Counted from the stretch's first letter, positions 29,380-39,911 are shown. The stretch: DNA of 64,000 nucleotides from Spinacia oleracea (GCF_020520425.1 NC_079491.1:39050027-39114026); one strand, 5' to 3'. The notes: generated from the sequence alone by a model not told the origin. Program-made: numbers and translations.

Positions 29380-29700
29380 TGATATTGCCGGAAACGGAAA
29401 TATGGATCGTATCGGAAATATAAATATTATCCAAGTCGTAGATGTTGCCGGAAACGGAAACATGGTACGTATCGGAAAATATTATCAGAAATGGAAATAT
29501 TGCCGGAATCGGAAATATTGCCGGAAACAGAAATATTGTCAGAATCGGAAATATTATCGGAATCGGAAAATAATTCCGGAAACGGAAATATTAAATATTT
29601 GTTCGAAACGGAAATTGATTCCGGAATCGGAAATATTAAATATTGTTCGTATCGGAAATGAATTCCGGAACCGGGAATTTAATCGGAAGCGTATCGTACG
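29380..29700. repeat. ccggaaacggaaatatt repeat tract in Copia-A LTR U3
   Basis: Irregular tandem repeats of (c)cgga(a/t)(a/t)cggaaatatt units of about 16-18 bp. The same tract is in the 3' LTR (about 61850-62170) and in both Copia-B LTRs in reverse orientation. Confidence 0.85.
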
Positions 29701-30067
29701 AATAAACATCGGACGAGATTGCTAGACGCAAGGCCTAGCACGAAGCTAGGCCCAACGCCTAGCAAAGCCCGCGCGCGACCAAAGCAAGCAAAGCCCAAAC
29801 GCGAGAGCAAGGCCAGCAGGCGCGCGCCCCTCGTGGGCTGCGAGCACTTGCTGGGCCTGGGCTCAGCGCGCGCGCGCGCATGGCGCCCCTCGTGGGCTGC
29901 TGCGCCTGCATGTGTGTTTGTGCTTGCGTACGAAACCTTGATCGGTTAGGATTCGTATAAAATTGATTTCCTAAGTCTACTAGATAAATTAAGTGATTGA
30001 ATTTTAGATTAATTCAGATTCACTAAATCGTTTCCTAGTAGGATTCTAATATCCGATACCCATGCCC

Positions 30068-30076
30068 TATAAATAG
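30068..30076 (+). promoter_or_regulatory. TATA box of the Copia-A 5' LTR
   Basis: TATAAATAG in the context gccctataaataggtg; the same box is at 62548-62556 in the 3' LTR. It marks the likely start of the R region downstream. Confidence 0.7.
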
Positions 30077-30431
30077 GTGATCAATGCTCACAATTTATAT
30101 CGAGTATTTCAAGTATTTAAAGTGATTTTTGAGAGCAAAAATTCAGTCATACAATTGCCTATATGTGCCGAAAATTCTAAGTACCTTAAGGGCGATCCTA
30201 GTTGGTCAAGCTTAAGGCGGATCCGGACGTGCTGTGGACTATCTACGGAGGGACGACACTTGGAGTCCTAAAGACTTGTTCTTGTTCGGTTCGGGCGCAG
30301 CTAGGGAAGGCACGCAACAAAGTGTATGCATCTAAACTATGCTAAATGCTTATGTGTAAATAATATGCTTTCCTGGCTTTATGGTTTTTCCGCATGATTT
30401 ATGAATTGTAATATGTATCATAACCTAACAG

Positions 30432-30445
30432 TGGTATCACGAGCC
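30432..30445 (+). promoter_or_regulatory. Copia-A primer binding site
   Basis: TGGTATCACGAGCC immediately after the LTR. Copia elements use initiator methionine tRNA (TGGTATCAGAGC...), so this is the PBS with a small variation. Confidence 0.85.
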
Positions 30446-32953
30446 TCTTATTATTTTCATAATCTAAATTGCATGAACATGGTTAAATATTACAAATTTG
30501 CAAGAATTAAAAGGGGTGATTAATTTTCGTAATTGTTAATTAATTGCAAATTTCGTTTATTTAATTATACGTACGCAGTTTTTCGGCAGTTTCTTCGTTA
30601 CTCATCCAAATCGAGTGATTTTTGTGTCAATTCCGCATGTAAAAGGCATTCTAAAATTTTCGGAGGTTTTAGTTTTTCGAATGCAAAATTTCGTAAATTT
30701 AAGATGTTAAATTAAATATTTGCGATTCTTGTTGATAAATCTTGAATTTTTTATTGACCTATTGTATATGTTTAACAAGTTTGAATGCCTAGCCTTGTTA
30801 ATTATGCAATCTAATTTGTAATTATGATTAATTTGTTGAAAACTGGAATAATTTAGAATTAATTTGATTTTCATAATTAGTTATAATTTAATTAGATACC
30901 TATGATTAAAAACCACCATAAAAATTGTAAATTTATGTTAAATTTTAAATTTTTATGACCTAGACTTGAATCCATGTTAATCGGAAATCAATTGAATAAT
31001 AAATTTTCGATTTTTTTGCCCTAAAATTATGAAATTAATATTATTTATTAATTTGTCATTAATTTTGAATATAAATTTTAAATTTTTATGCGATTCGCTC
31101 ATATAACTTGCACGCACAAAGCAATGGACGCTACGTGTTACCCTTAAGGGGTGTTGTATAGTGCGGGCATGTGACGACGAGCAAGGGAGCTCGTCGCCCA
31201 TGCGGTACGAATGCAATGAGCAAGGCCATGGTGCACGAGCACAAGGCAGCAGCCCTGCCTTGTGTCGTGGGCTGTGTGCGATGGGCGAATGGGCGAGGGC
31301 GAGAGCAAGGCACGAGCAGTCGCGTGTGGGCAGCAAGCGAGCTGCGCAACAGCGCGCACTGCCTCGCGCAAGCGTGCGGAGCCTCGCGCGCAGCGAGCGC
31401 AAGCTCGCGTGCCACGAGTGCTACGCCCCAGCATCGATCGCTCGCGCGCAGCGAGCGCTATTGTGCGTGCGACAAGCGCTGCGCCCAGCGATGGCGTGCA
31501 GCATGCTTGTTGCGACGTGCGACGAGCGCTGCGCCCAGCGATGGCAAGCAGCTTGCTTGTTGCGACGTGCGACGAGCGCTGCGCCCAGCGATGGGCTGCG
31601 GCAGCATGCTCGTGCGTCGAGCGCTGGCGCGCGCAGCGAGCACCAGCTCGCGTGATGCCTTGCGATGGTGAGCAGCAGCGATGCGACGCAGCGCATGGGC
31701 TGCGCGCACATGGCCAGCGATGGCTGTGTGCGTGTGGCCCATGGGCGTGCGATGCGTGGGATTGTTGCGTTGCGATTAGATCGTTTTGAAATTTTTAATT
31801 TGAAATTTTCAGTTTACGTTATTTTAATTAATTTTAAAATTGATAATTTAAATTATTTTCTTGGATTTTAATTTTGAATATTGTAATTATAATAAATTTT
31901 ATTTAGTCTAATTATTTTACTAAAATTAAAATCATGAATTAATTTAAATACGACTGAAATTAAATTAAACTTTTGGATTCAATTATAAATTTATATGAGC
32001 TTTAAATTTTAATTAAATTTGTATGTTTCCGGTTAGACTAGAAATACATTTTTATGTTTAAAATTAGTAAAGCATATGAATTTATTGGTTTAAGTGGGAG
32101 CCCCTTTTAGTCATAAACTCTTGATTAGGTCTACAAATCCTTAAGGTTAAAACAACTTGATTAGAATTAATAAGGACTGAATAATTTGTAGATTATTGGT
32201 GCCCTTGATTAATTGCTGCAAATGTTTATGTGATGCATAATGTGTTTTACTAACCAGCTATGTGGGCCATTCATGATAATGAATGGGTGAATGGTATATA
32301 TTGTATATGTACTGTTTTGCAGGTTATGAAGTGACTAGTATGGCCCAAATAGGATAGAAAATATGGTCTGCGTACCATTAATTTGAATGTAATTGGTCTA
32401 AAGTACCAAAGTTGTTTTTCAATTCAAATATGGTATGCATACCATAAAATAGTTGTAATTAGTTTTAATTATAGCTTATTCTATTTGAAGAAAATGGTGC
32501 CTCCCACGGAGATTTTCAAGACAGACTTTGAAGTTAAAGCTTCAAGATGAAGTCGGGCCATACTAGATCACATTTATCTTATGCATGTTTTAAGTTATTT
32601 ATTGCTTTTAAATATGTCTTAAAATGCATGAGATCAAAAGCCTGATTATGTTGCATGATTAAGGATTTTAGTTCACTTAAAATCTAACCAACATAGTAAG
32701 AGCCTTAAGTTCCAAACTTAAAAAAATTGAGTTAAAAGGTGCCATGCCAAAATATACACTTGCTTGGATATCCTTTACATCAATCTAGTAATAGTTTTCG
32801 CTCAGCGAGGTGTTACTTATTGGTCCTAAAGGGGCAAGGTACACAAATAATTGTGAGTACATGTTAGTTTTGGTGAAACTCAACGATATAAGTAAGGAGT
32901 CCTTTTATGTCGTGGAAAAATCGATAGGTTTACCTAATAAGTTCTTAGACGTA
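30446..32953 (+). other. Copia-A long 5' leader (first part)
   Basis: Non-coding AT-rich sequence with a GC-rich island at about 31150-31780. The leader continues at 56445-56704 after Gypsy-B and totals about 2.8 kb between PBS and gag, unusually long for copia. The frames within the GC-rich island are open in several phases at once and have repetitive composition, so I do not call genes there. Confidence 0.75.
31150..31780. repeat. GC-rich island with 50-bp tandem units in the Copia-A leader
   Basis: The unit gcgcccagcgatgg...gacgagcgct starts at 31481, 31531 and 31581. Around it are many gcgcagcgagcgc-like words. Sequence on both sides is AT-rich. Confidence 0.85.
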
Positions 32954-32958
32954 CCTAT

Positions 32959-34371
32959 TGACAGGCTAAATCGCACTCCTATCAAAGATAAACCTAACGT
33001 TCACCAACTAAAAATATAGCAAGGGAAGCAAGGATCGTATCCACAGGGAAACAATGTTCTTTCTACTATTAATCGGCAATTCTAGACTATTGGGAAACAA
33101 GAATATAGGTTGATTTGTATAATGAAACTAGGATGATAATAAAATAGGGAAAAATCAGATATTAAAAGGTCTAGGGCACAGGTTCACCGATGAACAACAT
33201 TCCAGGATGACAACAATCGATAATAATCAATAAAACAGTTAATTAGACTAGCATGCTCTCTCGAATCGATACTAATCATAGACTTAGAATTAACGGGCTC
33301 TCGCTACGTATTAATCCCAATTCTACCTATTGAAACAAGCCTAAACATCAAATTGCATCTCTCGAATCTTAATTTGATATTGCGAAACTAATACAATCAA
33401 ACCTGCGCAAATCTAATTGCAAAGTAGATAAGGGCAATCAATAGGAATTAACAGCTAAACCAACAATCAACAACAATTAATCATCCTTTCACATTCGTTC
33501 ATGGATTCCCAAAACCCTAGAAAATCAACTACTCACACATATTAACAATAAGCAAAGCAATTGGCATGATTGAAAACATAATTAAAGCTTAAACAAAGAA
33601 TTGAAATAAGGAATAATACCTAATTGAAGAACAATGGCAAATGAAAGCTTCGATTTTTTTGATTGAAAATAAACTAAGTGTTTAGAACAAATTAGAGAGA
33701 GAAAATTAAACTTAGAAAAATAAACTAAGGGTTTAGTGCTGGAAAATAAGATGTTTCCTAAAAATAAAAGGGCTAGTATTTATAGTTTGCCCAAAATACA
33801 AGCCAAAAACCGGAAAGAAAAAACGCGAAAAAGCATAAGGGGTTGGCGTCGCCCGATCGGGCGGCTCTTCGCCCGATCGGGCGAATCACTCGATAGTCGG
33901 CCCGATCGGGCCAAAATCCGCCCGATCGGGCGGATTGCGAAATCTCCACAAAGCCTCCAGATTGACCGCCCGATCCGCATCGGGCGAGCTGCGCCCGATC
34001 GGGCGCGCGTTGATGAACTTGGCTTGCTTATACTTCCGCCCGATGGTTGCATTTCGCCCTCAGCTTCCAGGGCGATTTGCAATCTTCAATGTATCTCGCC
34101 CGTATCACCAAGTCTAACTCCCGGAGCTCAACCATAAGCATCTAAGGCTCCCGAAAGTCGACGATGGAGGTCCCGAACTTCTCGGACTCATATAGTGGCC
34201 TTGATCAACAATGAAACGGGTCTAAAACGACCCATTTCTCATAATCAAACCTGAAACTCAAGGCACACTCAATAACACACATTAGTACTAGAAACGGCTT
34301 CTAAGAGCACGTTTGATACATAAAAGTACTAAGGGACGGGGGTAAAAACTCTATATAAAACGCATATATCA
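32959..34371 (-). repeat. Gypsy-B 3' LTR, 1413 bp
   Basis: On + it reads TGACAGGCTAAA...GCATATATCA. It differs from 55027-56439 at three noticed positions (near 33074, 34158 and 34299). It includes the palindrome array at 33848-34010 and a TATA box at about 33775-33784 on the - strand. Confidence 0.93.
33848..34010. repeat. Palindrome array in the Gypsy-B 3' LTR
   Basis: Six copies or close variants of gcccgatcgggc, one of them the extended form around gatccgcatc. On the - strand the array lies just upstream of the TATA box. Confidence 0.88.
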
Positions 34372-34390
34372 AACTCCCCCAAGCTAGATC
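34372..34390 (-). promoter_or_regulatory. Polypurine tract of Gypsy-B
   Basis: On the - strand, CTAGCTTGGGGGAGTT directly precedes the 3' LTR start TGATATATG. This is the expected plus-strand primer. Confidence 0.8.
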
Positions 34391-35940
34391 TTTGCTTGCC
34401 CCTAAGCAAAGAAATCATCGATGAATACATGAATCAACTTCACCCCAAACACATCTTAAAACAATGGATACGATTCAAGGCAAAATCCAACAAGCATGCA
34501 TCAATGTCAACCAATCAAATTCATTCAACCGCCAATCCACCTCAACAATCGTCACGCAAAGCGAACCACAAGTGTACAATGGAATTCAAGACTAGTGCTC
34601 ACACACTCGTCACTCATTTATGTGGCGGATAAAAATTGTACCCGTTCGCTCCCCTCCCAACATATATGTGTACAATGCCCTCCCAAACTCACAACACTCG
34701 TGTGTCTAGAAAAACATGCACTCAACCTAGTAGTCGACTCGGAATGTGTCATGTCATAACTTGCATTGATAAACAACTACTTTCACATTAATATGACTCT
34801 ATGCACAAAGGTCGGAAGGTCTTCAAAGCTTGTAATGATAGGCTTAGGTAGAGGTGCGGTAAATTTGGGTATAATGTGAGCTTTAAAGCCTTGGCTTTGG
34901 GGAGCATAAATCCTAAAAAAAACCGTGATCAATCAACATAATGACCATAATCTCCCACTTAACACATGACAAAACAACAAATAGCCAACACCATACTTTC
35001 TTGCATTTTTTTCACAATTGTAACCAATCACTCATAAGGATATGAATTTGCAGAACTTGATTGAAACAACACTTTGAACTTTTTATGAGAGTAATAGATT
35101 TTTCTCTTTCTTTTCCTTTTCAATCTCTCTTTTTTTCTTTCTTTTTAGAAACCTTCACATTTGTTTTGTTCATTCATCTCTTTTCATTTTCAACTCATTT
35201 TCAACAACAAACATGATAAGACGAACTCCTTTTTCGATACCTACTTTGTGCTCAAAATGTAGCACATTACAACTCCCTCACCTCACTACTATTAGCTCCC
35301 CCAAGCTAGGTTTGGGACTAGTAACCAATGGGGTTTTTCATGGGCTTGTAATATGGCTAGTCACCGAATAAAAGGGCACAAGCAACAACATGGGTAGAAA
35401 AGGAGGGGACAAATGTATCTAATTTCATCTGAAGGCTACCTAAATAGAAAAATGCCTTCGTCCTCCACAATGTGCATGTATATGAGTCATAAAACACTAC
35501 TAATAGTTGCAAATCAATACTCAAAATCAATGACACACCAGGAAGCTATCACACATCCTAACCAAATCAACTAGTCAAGCACCAAGTCCACAAATAGTTG
35601 GTCAGAGTTGACTCATGTTAAGGCATCAAAGCAATCGAATATCAAATCATGGCTAACACATCCACATTGCTCGTCATCAAATACCAAGAATCAAAACAAT
35701 TTTCAATCAAAGGGGCACAGGGAAGCATGATATTGTATTCATCGGAACGTATTTTTGTATTTTTGTATTTTTTTTTTTTTTCTTTTTCAAAGCAATAAAC
35801 TAATTTAGAAAGCATTAAACATACCAAAATAAACACACCAAAATAAAGAAATGCGAAAATAAAAGAAAGACATACCTACAATGTACAAGTAGTGTGAAAC
35901 CCCCCCCCCCCAAACCAAATCAGACAATGTCCTCATTGGC
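34391..35940 (-). other. 3' non-coding region of Gypsy-B
   Basis: AT-rich sequence between the accessory ORF stop and the PPT. It contains a second copy of the PPT core (ctcccccaagctag at about 35296-35309 on +), a poly-T run at 35767-35781 and a C run at 35899-35910. Short open frames here look accidental. Confidence 0.7.
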
Positions 35941-37437
35941 TCAAGGGTATCGAACCTCATCATCAACATCAGCATCACTGATGGCCTTGGCCATCATCAC
36001 CATCATCATCACCATCATCTCTGCCACCATGCCCACTAGGACCCGCTCTCCACCCTCCGTACTGGGTGGGTGTGAAGGTGCCCATAGAACCCGGAGCTCC
36101 ATATCCCTCCGCGGGATAGGTAAACCAGGTAGGGTGCTCGTAATCTGGGGCAATATAGCCCTGCCTGGCATACTGATCATAAAATGGGAACATGATCCTC
36201 TGGTGATCAGCTCAAACTCCCGGAACCCGAGCTCAAGTCTGCTCAACCTCTCATCAATGGACCCCTGATCCTCATGAACTACCGGGCCACTCTGGGGCCT
36301 CCCCGTGTCTCGACGCCCCCTCCTGAAGTAGGTGCGAGGCTCTGGCTGGTACTGATGGGGCTCTGGCTGAGGGTCAGGCTGAGGCTGGGGGTTAGGCTGA
36401 GGCTCTCGCTCAAATCCAACAAATAGATAATGAGCCTGACCGGGTCTGAAACTAGTGCGGCCCTGAGGGTCAGGCAAGGTGAAAAGCCTGTTTCCCTCGA
36501 ACATCCAGTACATGGCTCCCGGCCTAAATAACCCGTGCTCCCCCTGCAGCCTACGGAGTCCAGCAAAATAAGCCAAATCAAGCAAGTTGCTACCCAGAAC
36601 TGGGATCTGGTTAGCCTCAGTAAAATTGGCCGTGGCCATGGCTATGTGGGTGATCAACCCACCAATGGTAATCTTGGTAGTATGTGTGGAGGTGGCTATG
36701 GAGTAAAATTGAGAGGCCATGTGATGTGCAAGGTTCATTTTGTAGCTCTCCTCTCCTTCGGAAACGTAGCCACCTAGGATCTCTAGCTCCGTACTTCTAA
36801 TGTTCTGGGTCTCATCCCTACCAAAGATAGTAAATCCTAGGAACCTGTAAAAGACAATGGGTACCGGGTGTTGAATCTTGGAAGCATGCAAATGTTGCAT
36901 ACTCCCGGGATTATCATTGCCCGTAAGCTTTCCCCACATGGTACAGTTATTGTGAGTCTCCTTGGGTTTCCTACTATATGTGGTAGACAATCCAAAAATC
37001 CTACCAAAATCAGATAAGCTCATGGTGTAGGTTCGGTTCATGACACGAAATTGAACCGATGACACGGTTCGATAACCATCCCTACGAATATTAAAACTAC
37101 TCAAAAATTCTAGAGTCAACCGCCTAAATGTGAGACGGAGCATACCATACATGCTACTCATACCAACACCAACAAAAACACGTTTTACATCACGCTCAAT
37201 TCCCATTTCATGCAATGATTTTTGACATATAAAGCGAGTAGGGATTACCTCCCTCAATTTGAGGTGCATGAATCGTGCTCGTTGCTCCTCCGTAATAAAG
37301 ATGACATCCGGAAAATCCGTGTCGGGCTCGAATTGCGGTGGTGGAGGTGGTGGTGTCGGTTCCCGAGCTCGGCTTGTGGAAGCCTCATGTTGATTTCTTG
37401 GTACCCTCGTGCATTTTCTTTGTGGTCTATTTGCCAT
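35941..37437 (-). CDS. Accessory ORF of Gypsy-B, ATHILA ORF1-like, 498 codons, C-terminus probably frameshifted
   Basis: It starts at ATG 37437 in a good context (caaccATGGCA). The N-terminus is basic (NRPQRKCTRVPRNQ), then a proline run at residues 28-34. A globular part of about residues 45-345 contains RLTFRRLTLEFLSSF (101-115) and VQFRVMNRTYTMSLSDFGRI (128-147). A Q/P-rich linker (about 345-368), an arginine-rich patch FRRGRRDTGR and a short amphipathic helix SIDERLSRLELGFREFE (about 393-409) follow. The TLEFLSS and SLSDFGRIFG blocks resemble the plant ATHILA ORF-1 family (function unknown) as I recall it. Downstream of about 36230 a second frame looks more natural (to 35975, rich in Y/G/P, ending in an acidic GGRDDGDDDGDDGQGHQ tail), so a 1-base indel is likely. 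Its role in the element is unknown. It stands where pol would normally be. Confidence 0.72.
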   Translation of the reverse strand: MANRPQRKCTRVPRNQHEASTSRAREPTPPPPPPQFEPDTDFPDVIFITEEQRARFMHLKLREVIPTRFICQKSLHEMGIERDVKRVFVGVGMSSMYGMLRLTFRRLTLEFLSSFNIRRDGYRTVSSVQFRVMNRTYTMSLSDFGRIFGLSTTYSRKPKETHNNCTMWGKLTGNDNPGSMQHLHASKIQHPVPIVFYRFLGFTIFGRDETQNIRSTELEILGGYVSEGEESYKMNLAHHMASQFYSIATSTHTTKITIGGLITHIAMATANFTEANQIPVLGSNLLDLAYFAGLRRLQGEHGLFRPGAMYWMFEGNRLFTLPDPQGRTSFRPGQAHYLFVGFEREPQPNPQPQPDPQPEPHQYQPEPRTYFRRGRRDTGRPQSGPVVHEDQGSIDERLSRLELGFREFELITRGSCSHFMISMPGRAILPQITSTLPGLPIPRRDMELRVLWAPSHPPSTEGGERVLVGMVAEMMVMMMVMMAKAISDADVDDEVRYP

Positions 37438-37453
37438 GGTTGAAAAATCTGAA

Positions 37454-37510
37454 TTTTTTTTTTTTTTTTTTTTTGAGTTTTTGGTTTTTTTTTTTTTTTT
37501 TTTTTTTTTT
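37454..37510 (-). promoter_or_regulatory. Two long A tracts in the leader of the accessory ORF
   Basis: On the - strand there are 26 A (37510-37485) and 21 A (37474-37454), separated by ten bases, ending 17 bases before the ATG. Upstream of them is a CT-rich leader (about 37640-37740). A-rich leaders can recruit poly(A)-binding protein and support internal initiation in plants; this is inference. Confidence 0.6.
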
Positions 37511-37754
37511 GGGTGAATTTGGGGATTTTGTGGGGATGAGTGAAAACTTAAATCGATTAGGTGTAGGTTGTAGAGGATGATGAGGGGATGATTTTGATGA
37601 AAATTTTGTTGAATTTGGTGGAGAATTGAGGGAGATATGGTGGTTGGAAGTTTTTTAGAGGTTGGGGTTTAATGGAGGAAGAGAGAGAGAGTTAGGTTGA
37701 AGATGAAGAAGAAGTGAAGAAAGAAAGAAGAAACCGTGTACTTGTCGCTGAAAT

Positions 37755-38150
37755 CGCATCTCGCCCGATAGGGCGACATTCCGCCCGATCGGGCGATTTG
37801 CGATCCTTTTCTTCTGATCCGTACGCGCCCGATCGGGCGCAGCTCGCCCGATCCGGATCGGGCGATTTGCGATTGCCTCTTTTCTTGACTTTTTTCTGCC
37901 CAGAATTCCTCCTTGACTTTTCCACGAATTTTCCTCAACCGCCCGATCGGGCAAAATAATTTCGCCCGATCGGGCATTCCACTCGCTAGACCGCCCGATC
38001 GGGCAATATAAAATCGCCCGATCGAGCATTCCACTCGCCAGTCCGCTCGATCGGGCACGCTGCGCCCGATCGGGCAGAAATAAGCTTTATGTTCCGTGCG
38101 CGCCCGATCGGGCGCAGCTCGCCCGATCCGGATCGGGCGATTTGCAGCGT
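37755..38150. repeat. Palindrome array (gcccgatcgggc) upstream of the accessory ORF
   Basis: About twelve copies or variants of the 12-base palindrome, two of them the 18-base form gcccgatccggatcgggc (about 37847 and 38118). A roughly 45-bp module with the order short palindrome, cagct, long palindrome occurs twice (about 37827 and 38100). The same palindromes mark the U3 of the family's LTRs. Confidence 0.9.
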
Positions 38151-38486
38151 GCTTGGCCTTGAGCTTAATTTCACTTTCTCGAACTTGGGGCTTTAGGCCT
38201 GCACATTAAGAAACACCCAAACAGCGTAATGCCCTCTTCTCGCCTCACTAACACCAAAAACAATACTTAAACACACGTAGGTAATAGAAATACTTAAACA
38301 CACGTAGGTAATGGAAAATACTAACTAAACACACAAAAATTAGAATCAACAATCAAGCTTATACTACTAAGGCAATAAATGGATAATGAAATACTCATCC
38401 CCTATGAGATTGATGTAATGTCCCCATTACACAATCTCCGTTTATGCGCAGACAATGGACATGAAAGGGATGAGAGCCACGACAGC
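38151..38486 (-). other. Spacer between protease stop and palindrome array in Gypsy-B
   Basis: Non-coding. A small tandem repeat of cttaaacacacgtaggtaat lies at about 38268-38310. Reading on the - strand, a pyrimidine-rich stretch ending in gtgcag near 38198 could act as a splice acceptor for a spliced accessory-ORF message, but no matching donor was established. Confidence 0.4.
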
Positions 38487-39427
38487 TCATCGAATGGGGG
38501 CACCAAAGATGGTGCCACCTGGTGTCACATCGATTACCTTGGATGAGCTGTGTGGTGCGGGAAGTGACATATCACGACCCCGATCGTGAATACGATGTCC
38601 ACCGTTTACAGAACTTTCGGCCCCTTGGATCTTGGCATCATCAATCCGTCCCTTCTTTCGAACCCATGCCGAAGAGTGTATACTCCGATCACCTCCACCT
38701 GCAAGACAATTTGAAACATGTGCTTTTTCCGAGGAGTTATTAGAGTTAGTATGAGTCAATTCGGTATTAAAATAATCATTAGAAATATTGAGTCCAAAAC
38801 ATGACTCCTCTACCATAGGGTTCTTAGCAACATGGGTTAAATTGAAAGTAACTTTATCATCTCCCACATTTAGGGTCAGCTTGCCATTCTTGACATCTAT
38901 GATTGCCCCCGCAGTGTGTAGGAAAGGCCGACCTAAAATAATAGGAATTTGCCTATCCTCTTCCATGTCTAAAACAACAAAATCAACAGGAATAAAGAAT
39001 TTACCTACTCTAACAGGCACATCTTCTAAGACACCTAGGGGGTAATTTACAGATCTATCGGCCATTTGCAGAGTTATGTTGGTAACTTTTAAATCACCCA
39101 TGTTCAACTTAGTACATACAGACAGGGGCATGACACTAACACTGGCACCTAAATCACATAGGGCTTTGTCAATAAAAAGGTTGCCAATATTACACGGGAT
39201 AGAGAAACTCCCGGGGTCCTTCAACTTGGGTGGAGACTTATTTTGTAGTAAGGCACTGCACTCCTCAGTAAATGCAACAGTCTCCACCTCACTAAATGCT
39301 CTCTTCCTAGTCAAGATGTCTTTCATGTATTTAGCATATGCAGGTACTTGAGTAATTAATTCAGTGAAAGGGACTGTTACCTGCAGATTCTTTACCACTT
39401 CTAAGAACTTACCGAACTGCTTGTCTA
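38487..39427 (-). CDS. Gypsy-B distal gag and aspartic protease, ending without pol
   Basis: It continues the gag frame after CACTA-2 (DKQFGKFLEVVKNLQVTVPF, YAKYMKDILTRKRAF), then a retropepsin-type domain with LFIDKALCDLGASVSVMPLS, FVVLDMEEDRQIPIILGRPF and GAIIDVKNGKLTLNVGDDKV. The D-LGAS active site is the usual form in Athila-type proteases. After the protease comes a tail of about 115 residues without RT motifs, then a stop (complement at 38487). In intact gypsy elements RT follows here. The protease should cleave gag-derived polyprotein during particle maturation. Confidence 0.88.
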
Positions 39428-39454
39428 CACTAGTGGAAAAGTATTCATTTGCAT

Positions 39455-39665
39455 CGCTGAATTTGCGTCGCACTTATAAATTCGTGACGCAATTGAAAAA
39501 TTTTAATCTAAAAATTTGACATTGCGTCGCAGTTTTATAAATCTGCGACGCAAATGATTGTTCCATGCATCATTGAGTCATTTGCATCGCAGATTTATAA
39601 AACTGCGACGCAAAGAATTTAAATTTGGGTCGCAGATTTATAAATGTGCGACGCACGACGCAATG
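39455..39665. repeat. Left subterminal repeats of CACTA-2
   Basis: Repeated hairpin words such as tttgcatcgcagatttataa with aactgcgacgcaaa. They pair with equivalents at 42500-42855. Confidence 0.85.
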
Positions 39666-39911
39666 GCCCTTTTTTTTTATTAATTAATAATATCCACTTT
39701 CCAGAACACCAACCATCTTCTCTTTCTCTCTCATCTTCCTCTTCACGAAACCCTCTTCATTCTCCGCCTCTTCTCTTTCTCTCTCATCTTCCTCTTTCCA
39801 GAACACCAACCATCATTCCCTTCATTCGAAATCTCCTCTCTATCAACACCTCTCTATCTTTCCTTCATTCGAAATCTTCTCTAACCATCCTAACTCTAAT
39901 TCGAAAAATAA

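Larger units (their letters stand above)
29277..30430 (+). repeat. Copia-A 5' LTR, 1154 bp, internally rearranged
   Basis: TGAAGGAAATAATG...CTAACA. Compared with its partner it lacks about 220 bp near its start. There the text ggtccaagtatgcattcaa occurs twice (about 29297 and 29330), as if joined by repair. The CGGAAA-type repeats occupy about 29380-29700, and a TATA box is at 30068-30076. Confidence 0.9.

Noticed and set aside
29402-29725. Open frame with repeated NRKYCRK-like text, also at 61942-62205 and, antisense, in Copia-B LTRs
   Set aside because: It is translation of the cggaaatatt repeat tract in the LTR U3, with no start context or domain.
31144-31789. Long overlapping open frames on both strands in the Copia-A leader (up to 175 codons)
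   Set aside because: They lie in a GC-rich tandem-repeat island, are open in several phases at once, are Ala/Arg/Cys-rich, and are not conserved in Copia-B, whose island has different repeats.
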